This document shows, piece after piece, positions 58,235 through 64,000 of a DNA stretch of 64,000 nucleotides. Position 1 is the stretch's first letter. The number at the start of each line of letters is the position of its first letter. The notes beneath the pieces were generated by a model that did no database searches, was not told the DNA's origin, and was given only the letters and a program-made list of their open reading frames with translations. This stretch comes from Liolophura sinensis (taxonomy: Eukaryota; Mollusca; Polyplacophora; Chitonida; Chitonidae). The stretch lies in the NCBI RefSeq assembly GCF_032854445.1, contig NC_088304.1, positions 4,960,001 to 5,024,000 of the forward strand, given 5' to 3'. The position numbers and the translations under genes were made by a program.

Positions 58235-61200
58235 GTAAATAGCGCATATCCTGGTCAAAGCAGCGCTCAGACATTTTAGATCCTTGACCAGTGATTACTG
58301 ACTCTCCTATGCACGTAAACATCGTTAAATTAAATAGAAACAGTGGCTGGCTGATTAGGAAATCTTAACACGATGTAACCTGGAGAGGAGTGAAATGATC
58401 AACAAGTGGTTATGTGTTTTAGTCGAAAATATCTAAAAATCGGTTAAATCTAAAAGTTCGTATTTTCTTAAATAAAAATTTTCTTAGCTTGAAATACAAA
58501 GTCTGTGTACGTGTACAATACCAGTGATTGAGTCCTCTTTATCTTTGCGTTTATGAAGTTTAATGAAATCAATAAATACATTATTGGCATGAAACTTTAG
58601 GCTAGTATAGCGGTGGAATTTGGAAAGAAGCTATTAACGCTGAAAGATACCATAATGTATCATTTTACATTGGTTTCCTTCTTTGCCTGTCGCTTGAATA
58701 AAACCAGTGGTGTTAACCTGAGATGTCTTATTCCTGTAAACAATGTTTCTGTTCTTTCAGGCTGTAGGTAAAGACGTAACGCTTCATGGAATCCTTAAAA
58801 CTCATTTGATTAGATTTGATGCTCGACCTCCCGTTATGCACATGACATTTTTGGCAGAATCTCTCACTGATGTGATCCAGGTATGATGTATTTTTTTATT
58901 TATTTGATTGATGTTTTACTTCGTACTCAAGAATATTTCACTTACAGGACGGCAGTGAGCATTATGGTGGGAGGAAATCGGGCAGAGCACAGGGAAACCC
59001 ACAACCATCCACAGGTTGCTGGCAAACCCTCCCACATATGACCGGAGAGGAAGCCAGAATGAGCTGGACATGTTGTATATAAATTTTCTGTGTGTAAATA
59101 ACTTGCACGGAGTGAGTGACCAATGCTGTTGTTAAAGTGCTTACTTTTCAACCACTACAACACACAAGATGCAAGTTCAAACCACGGCCTTGCACTGAAA
59201 AATTGTACCTTCCCCCTCTTTCTCTCTGTGTGGGTCCTTGTTGACTTGTTGGCAGTTGATGATGCTCATGTGGACATTCGCATAGTCTGACATTGGGTCA
59301 AGATCACTTGTCTTCCACCAGGCTAAAGTACCATCAAAAGATTTACTTTATGTTAGTGTGGGACTGTTATTAAGGTTTAAATGTGGCTGAACTTTTGATA
59401 CACTTTGTACACTTTGAACAACTGACATTAAGTCACTGAATGATTAGAATCGTTAAAAAATGAAGAAACAAAAAACAAGCTGATTTGGGCTCCCCGTTAC
59501 AAAGTAAGGCTTAATAAACTTTTTTGTGTAGGTCAGCTGACTGTTCAATATAGACTGCAATTAAAACTCAAACAATGATCTGCAGTCTGCCTGGTTTCTT
59601 ATTTGAAAAAAGTCAATGTCATAAAATATTGCTTTTGGTGCTGAAACTTTTCTTTGATATATAATCCTATTTTCCAAACAAAATTCAAACACCTTTCTTT
59701 GACCAAAAGATCTTCCAGAATTAGGCAAAATGTGCAACTTAAGCCATGGGAGAACTTTCACATTGATTGGTAAATGATTTGTCATATATACAGCATGTTC
59801 AAGCAGGAAGATGTGTCCACCTGTGTGATGTAACCTTTCTACTTGTTCAGATTGCTCAGCCAAACCTGGCAGCCTGGATGGGGGAAGAGGAAGTGAGCTC
59901 ACTTCTGAACGAAGGGCCAGGACTGCTGGGAACAGAGCCTGCCAAATTCCTGCAGATGCTTAAAGAAGGTAAACTTTGTGTGAAATAGAAAGGGGTGCCT
60001 TTTCCTGCGCAGTGGCAGCTCAGGTCCAAGCTGAATGGACCATTGTTCTGTCGTGATGCATGAGCCAACATCATCATGGCCAAGGCAGGAGTAAGCAACA
60101 GACTGCACAGATAAGGCCTGAATTGCTTTAGGTGGGAAGCGTTGCCTCATTTAACCCCGGCTCTGTTAGCTGTACATCGTCACACGCTGGTTAAGTAGTG
60201 TTATTGAAATACTGGGGAAGACCAGGTTTAATGTGTTTTGTTCAAGTGTTCAGTATACTCAGAGTCTCTCAGTCAGATCATCGAGCAGTTGTGAGTGTTC
60301 TAAGTACATCATCATGAATGCTCTGTTTTGTTTTTTTTCTATTTCAAGACAAGGCGTGTAAACTCTAAAACAAACTCCAGTCTGTTATCACATCAGTAAG
60401 TGGCTGTTCTTGTGAGGAAGATCCCGTGGTCAATAAGTTTACGCTACATGAGGGCTGGAACCCTCATGGGCAGAGTTATCCAACAGCTTTTAGCCCTTGA
60501 CCAATGAGTTTGAACCTGAACTGCTGCTTTGTCCGTTTTGCTGAGTGCCCGGAAGGTCAAGTGGTTTTCCCATGTTTCAGTGAGGAAGACTGTTTTATAG
60601 ATACATGTAATGTAACATCACAGAAATGCAGTTCGGGGTGAAAACGCCAATTATATCAATCATTAAACCAGCAGTAGCCAGTAAAGCCCACCTTTGCTAC
60701 GTGAACATTTCAGCACATTTCTCCTCTTCCTTACAGCATTTTCTTACTTTCCCGGTTTCCCTCACATCATGTATAAATGATCACCAGTTAGCACTGTTTT
60801 CTGAAATACCACATTGACTTGTTCAGTGAAGGTTTTCTGAGACAATGTGTGACTCGTGTAAATGTTGTCTTACTGTAGGTCCTATTACCCCTTCGGTGTC
60901 GACACTGTCAGAGACGAGCGTAGATTATTATGACATCACCTCTAAGTCTTCCCAGGCCTCCACACATGAGCTCCTGATTCGCGGGGCCAAGTTTGGCAAA
61001 CAGGGTGAGATTGAATATCTTTGGAAAGTTTAAACATTTTTTGGCTGACGTCAGTCAGCATGACTCAAATCAAACTGCTGTAACTATAGATGCAAGAGCT
61101 GGTCTGATTACACACCAGAAACCCTTACTTATTTGTTGGAAATTTTCTTAAGAGAATTTCGTGAGTTGTGAGATTCCAAATGTCTCCATGGATTTCTTTT

Positions 61201-63602
61201 TAATTTTGTCCTCAGTTGTGTTAAAAAATTGGCTGAATGGATTTGGTGTTTTTTGACAAGTATCATGTAATTTTGTGAGACTGGTTAAATTCTTATACAT
61301 GGATACACAGTTCACACTTTGCAGTCTTGCTCATTTCTTCTAAAGCTGTTCTGTGGAAAATGAGAGGTGTAGCTTTTTCTGGAATTTTGTAAGTATTGTC
61401 CATTTTCTGTCTGTTATTTTGATTGGTAGAGCAGGAATGGTTGTTTGAGGAGTTTCTATTGGCTAGCCACCCGACCCACACAATGAACCAGGCCACGTTT
61501 TCCATATACATGGAGGAGAAAGGGGTGAAGCCCGATCACATGGAAGCCCTCTTCAGGTATGCGATGTTTACACAGTACAGCTTTAACCAAGGTTATCAGT
61601 GGTGTTCAGGGTTCAATCCCAGCCTTGGGCAGGGAGTTTGTAGGTTGTCTAGTTCTCACTGTTAATGGAGTCTTGAATTGAGCGAACAATGGTGATGGCA
61701 TTGGGCCAACAATGGTGATGGCATTGAGCGAACAGTGGCACTTGTATCTCCTTAATGTCATTAAGAGGTGATGTTAATTTTTCTTATTGTCTGGAAGTAA
61801 ATAGGATAAAATGTGGTTATTTAGTACCATTATTTTGTGTTTCTTGTTAATGTCATTATTTCCTGTTTCTCTATTCGTTTGTCCTATTTTTCAGTTAGAA
61901 CTGTGGCTTATTGAGTTAGAGCGTTACTCATGCCTTAACTGCACAAATCGCAAACTTGAATGCAGCTCAGGCTGGTTCAGCTGCAGCTCTAAGTCAGAAG
62001 GTTTGTCAGCAGCCTGTAGACACTGTGGTGGTTTCCTCTGGGCACTACATTCTTCTCAACTTTCCTCTCAACTTTCCTCCTGACACCCCGATTTTCTCCT
62101 GGCCCCCCAGTTTGCTTCAGGCACCCCAGCTCCTTCTGGCACCCCAGTTCCCTCCTGGCACAATTTGGTTTTCTCCTGACGCCCCAGTTTCCTTCAGCCA
62201 CCCTAGTTTCCTCCTGGCACTTTGGTTTTCTGCCAGCACTCCTGTTTCCTCCTGTTACCACAGGCACCCCAGTTTGCTTTTGGCACCCCAGCTACTTCTG
62301 GCACTCTGGTTTCCTCCCAGCACATCAGTTTCCTCCTGTGACCCATTTCCTCCTGACACCCCAGTTTCCTGCAGGCACCCCAGTTTCCTTCAGGCATCCC
62401 AGTTTCCTCCTGGCACTTTGGTTTTCTGCTAGCACTCCTGTTTCCTCTTGTTACCCCAGGCACCCCAGTTTGCTTTTGGCACCCCAGCTACTTCTGGCAC
62501 TCTGGTTTCCTCCTAGCACGTCAGTTTCCTCCTGTCACCCCAGTTTCCTCCTGTCACCCCAGTTTCCTCCTGTCACCCCAGTTTCCTCCTGACACCCCAG
62601 TTTCCTGAAGGCACCCCAGTTTCCTTCAGACACCCCAGTTTCCTGCAGGCACCCCAGTTTCCTTCAGGCACCCCAGTTTCCTCCTGACACCTCAGCTTCC
62701 TGCAGGCACCCCAGTTTCCTTCAGGCACCCTAGTTTCCTCTTGTCACCCCAGTCTCCTTCAGGCACCCCAGTTTCCTCCTGTCACCCCAGTTTCCTCCTG
62801 TCACCCTAGTCTCCTTCAGGCACCCCAGTTTCCTCCTGGCGCTTGGTTTTCTCGTAGCACTCCTGTTTCCTCCACATATAAACCTGACCGTCATATAAGT
62901 GTAAAATTGTTGACCGTTGTTAATCTCCAATCAGATAAGTACACTACTTTTTTAATTGTTTGCAGAGCATTTGATGTTCACCGGCGTAAGCTGCTGTCAT
63001 TTAAGGACGTGTTATTAGGGCTAGCTGCCATGGAGCCCACGACTCCCCATGGGAGTGTCCCGGCAGAAATGCGCTGCCGCTACATCTTCCGTTTCTACGA
63101 CGAAGACTCAGATGGATTCTTACAACACAGCGAGTTTAGGTTTGCTCTGCAACAAACATTTCAGCTTTCTCTGTTTTTTTGCTAAGATCACGCTTCCACT
63201 CTGTCCACACTGCCTCTTAATACCTCACTGTCTGCGGCCAGGAAGGGCAGAATCACAGTTTAGACTGAAGACAATCTTGACAAAAGTTTTCACCTAGAAG
63301 TAAGTCCAATAAAACATGATCCTGACTGTAAAATAGAGACACTAGTAATGTGTAGTTAATCCACTTTCATTTTTGCTAATTTAACAAATGACATATTCAC
63401 CTTGGTGTCTTTAAAATCTTCTAACCAAAACAAAGAAATGCCCAGTGAAAGCATTTAACTCCTTTGGAACTATTTTACACTGACCTAATTGTTTCTCCAT
63501 GCATTCTGTTGTAGAAATCTGGTGTATGCTATCCGTGTTCAGAAAGACTTGCCACTGGATGAAGAATCAGTGAACACAGACACCGCAAACAGTGCCAAGT
63601 AA
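58070..63602 (+). CDS. Unnamed gene: degenerate Nudix-like N-terminus plus EF-hand (gene span, 7 exons seen)
   Basis: Seven plus-strand exons join in phase (58070-58234, 58761-58880, 59851-59968, 60879-61004, 61430-61556, 62966-63139, 63515 onward) to 305 residues. Residues 1-95 look like a Nudix fold: strand-like SVVIKKTDETKILLVDYDG, then WLPSATRRSNENLNSTAKRL and TREAVGKDV. In alignment to the Nudix box only some Gly/Arg/Glu positions remain and the paired catalytic Glu are lost (EA in place of EE), so I infer a non-catalytic domain. Residues 96-176 are a linker. Residues 178-277 form an EF-hand region ending with a canonical calcium loop, DEDSDGFLQHSE (264-275), all ligand positions present. 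After NLVYAIRVQKDLPL the frame meets TAA at 63600, but the bases AA|GTAATC also make a possible donor, so the gene may continue off the window. I do not recognise the full protein. Confidence 0.8.
58761..58880 (+). CDS. Nudix-like/EF-hand gene, exon 2
   Basis: Acceptor TCTGTTCTTTCAG, donor ATCCAG|GTATGA. 40 codons: AVGKDVTLHGILKTHLIRFD, then ARPPVMHMTFLAESLTDVIQ. It continues the Nudix-like part. Confidence 0.9.
58893..59075 (-). repeat. SINE family A copy
   Basis: Minus-oriented: TTATTTGATTGATGTTTTAC, CGTACTCAAGAATATTTCAC, GAGCATTATGGTGGGAGGAA, CATCCACAGGTTGCTGGC, GAGAGGAAGCCAGAATGAGC; box-B part cut. It begins 13 bases after the exon 2 donor. Confidence 0.93.
59851..59968 (+). CDS. Nudix-like/EF-hand gene, exon 3
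   Basis: Acceptor TCTACTTGTTCAG, donor GAAG|GTAAAC. Encodes IAQPNLAAWMGEEEVSSLLN then GPGLLGTEPAKFLQMLKE, a helical-looking linker. Confidence 0.88.
59980..60870. other. Intron 3 of the Nudix-like gene
   Basis: No clear repeat identified. Some stretches (60400-60590) have a repeat-like look (ACCCTCATGGGCAGAG, GAGTTTGAACCTGAAC) but I cannot place them in a family. Confidence 0.4.
60879..61004 (+). CDS. Nudix-like/EF-hand gene, exon 4
   Basis: Acceptor TCTTACTGTAG, donor CAGG|GTGAGA. Encodes PITPSVSTLSETSVDYYDIT, then SKSSQASTHELLIRGAKFGK, a Ser/Thr-rich linker. Confidence 0.88.
61430..61556 (+). CDS. Nudix-like/EF-hand gene, exon 5
   Basis: Acceptor TTTTGATTGGTAG, donor TTCAG|GTATGC. Encodes QEWLFEEFLLASHPTHTMNQ, then ATFSIYMEEKGVKPDHMEAL. 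This reads as the first helices of an EF-hand module without a usable calcium loop. Confidence 0.9.
62055..62870. repeat. 19-21-bp minisatellite, acceptor-like (CACCCCAGTTTCCT...)
   Basis: About forty copies of units such as GCACCCCAGTTTCCTTCAG and TCACCCCAGTTTCCTCCTG. The plus strand is strongly C/T-rich. Larger blocks are also duplicated (the stretch with TTTGGTTTTCTGCTAGCACT occurs near 62220 and 62420). It lies in intron 5, just before exon 6. Confidence 0.96.
62870..62935 (+). repeat. SINE family A 3' fragment, decayed
   Basis: GACCGTCATATAAGTGTAAA and CTCCAATCAGATAAG resemble the SINE end. Weak. Confidence 0.4.
62966..63139 (+). CDS. Nudix-like/EF-hand gene, exon 6 (EF-hand)
   Basis: Acceptor TTAATTGTTTGCAG, donor TTTAG|GTTTGC. 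Encodes AFDVHRRKLLSFKDVLLGLA, then MRCRYIFRFYDEDSDGFLQH and SEF. The second stretch holds a complete EF-hand loop with Asp at positions 1, 3 and 5, Gly at 6 and Glu at 12. The first (FDVHRRKLLSFKD) is a loop missing its ligands. Confidence 0.95.
63515..63602 (+). CDS. Nudix-like/EF-hand gene, exon 7 (end uncertain)
   Basis: Acceptor ATTCTGTTGTAG. Encodes NLVYAIRVQKDLPLDEESVN then TDTANSAK, followed by TAA at 63600-63602. The sequence GCCAAGTAATCAG also offers a donor after 63598, so this may be an internal exon ending there. Confidence 0.8.
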
Positions 63603-63626
63603 TCAGTATACCACTATATTGTTTGT

Positions 63627-63695
63627 GTGATTGTTCAGTGCTTTAGTGATTGTTCAGTGCTTCAGTGATTGTTCAGTGCTTCAGTGACTGGTCAG
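63627..63695. repeat. 20-bp tandem repeat, 3.5 copies
   Basis: GTGATTGTTCAGTGCTTCA repeats directly after exon 7. Confidence 0.9.
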
Positions 63696-63789
63696 TATGT
63701 TATATGTTGAGGAAATCTCAGAATCTGTAAGGTACTGCTATGCATACATTATCCAAAGATCATGTTTTGTAAAATGTTCAAAATTCTGT

Positions 63790-63995
63790 TTGAGTTTTGA
63801 GATCAAATAGATGTATCACTTAAAGTTTGGTATGTAAACGTCCACTTTCAGATGTACAAAAAAGCCTTAAAATGATACTTTTAATGTCAACACATAAGTT
63901 TTTGTGATACTGTAAACCAAACAAATTATCCAAACTTGCCCCCAAAAAACTCTTACATGGCCATTTAAGTATGAAGCAAACAACAAATATTTTGT
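63790..63995 (-). repeat. Dispersed repeat family D, reversed copy
   Basis: Contains AAGTTTGGTATGTAAACGTC, AAGCCTTAAAATGATACTTT, AATGTCAACACATAAG and CTCTTACATGGCCATTTAAG. In reverse complement these match, in order, the words of 37800-38025. Confidence 0.6.
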
Positions 63996-64000
63996 ATTAA

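Noticed and set aside
59767..59988. Open frame beginning before exon 3 of the Nudix-like gene, as a separate small gene
   Set aside because: Its coding part is exon 3 (59851-59968) with a good acceptor and donor; the extra sequence is intron.
61956..62592. Long Pro/Ser/Leu-rich open frames (up to 158 codons) in intron 5 of the Nudix-like gene
   Set aside because: Produced by the C/T-rich 19-21-bp array; no gene-like boundaries.

Overview
This window is from a metazoan nuclear genome. It has spliced genes with GT-AG introns, long AT-rich non-coding stretches, many tRNA-derived SINE copies and an exceptional density of minisatellites. The SINE family (tRNA-like head, a conserved middle containing CCACCATAATGCTGG, and an AATAAATAAAT tail), a second SINE whose tail ends in CACTCACTCACT, and a MITE with arms reading CAGGGGCC...GGCCCCTG resemble elements I associate with lophotrochozoans, most likely a mollusc. 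I cannot name the species.

I can support four protein-coding genes, arranged as two divergent (head-to-head) pairs. (1) Minus strand, about 14417 down to 2174 or beyond: the 5' part of a MEAK7/TLDC1-like gene (five confident exons, one doubtful). Its TLDc domain would lie off the left edge. (2) Plus strand, 14866-39565: a complete eight-exon palmitoyltransferase gene of the ZDHHC5/ZDHHC8 type (619 codons) with a DHHC catalytic centre, a TTxE motif and a C-terminal PDZ-binding tail. (3) Minus strand, 57517 down to 48918: a complete five-exon ZNHIT3 gene (154 codons) with an intact zf-HIT finger. (4) Plus strand, 58070 to at least 63598: a seven-exon gene that I cannot name, encoding a degenerate Nudix-like N-terminus and a canonical EF-hand. 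Genes 1 and 2 share a 448-base interval between start codons. Genes 3 and 4 share 552 bases containing a perfect CRE palindrome. Genes 2 and 3 converge across about 9 kb (39566-48917) that holds repeats and possible 3' UTR sequence.

Layout: 1-1449 is a 97-bp minisatellite; 1450-14417 is the MEAK7-like gene with 20-bp, 22-bp, 27-bp, 33-bp and 56-bp arrays in its introns; 14418-14865 is the first shared promoter; 14866-39565 is ZDHHC5/8, with SINEs, a MITE beside a splice donor, a 52-bp array next to an acceptor, and two broken copies of part of its own last exon in intron 7; 39566-48917 holds 85-bp and 81-bp arrays and SINEs; 48918-57517 is ZNHIT3 with 57-bp, 27-bp and 31-bp arrays in its introns; 57518-58069 is the second shared promoter; 58070-64000 is the Nudix-like/EF-hand gene with a splice-acceptor-like array in intron 5.

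I found no prokaryote-type systems, CRISPR arrays, rRNA genes or intact tRNA genes. The four genes are not an evident pathway: they serve palmitoylation, mTOR-linked signalling (by family), snoRNP assembly (by family) and an unknown calcium-linked role. The most unusual observations are the pseudo-exon copies inside the ZDHHC intron, the splice sites duplicated by repeats, and the odd domain combination of gene 4.
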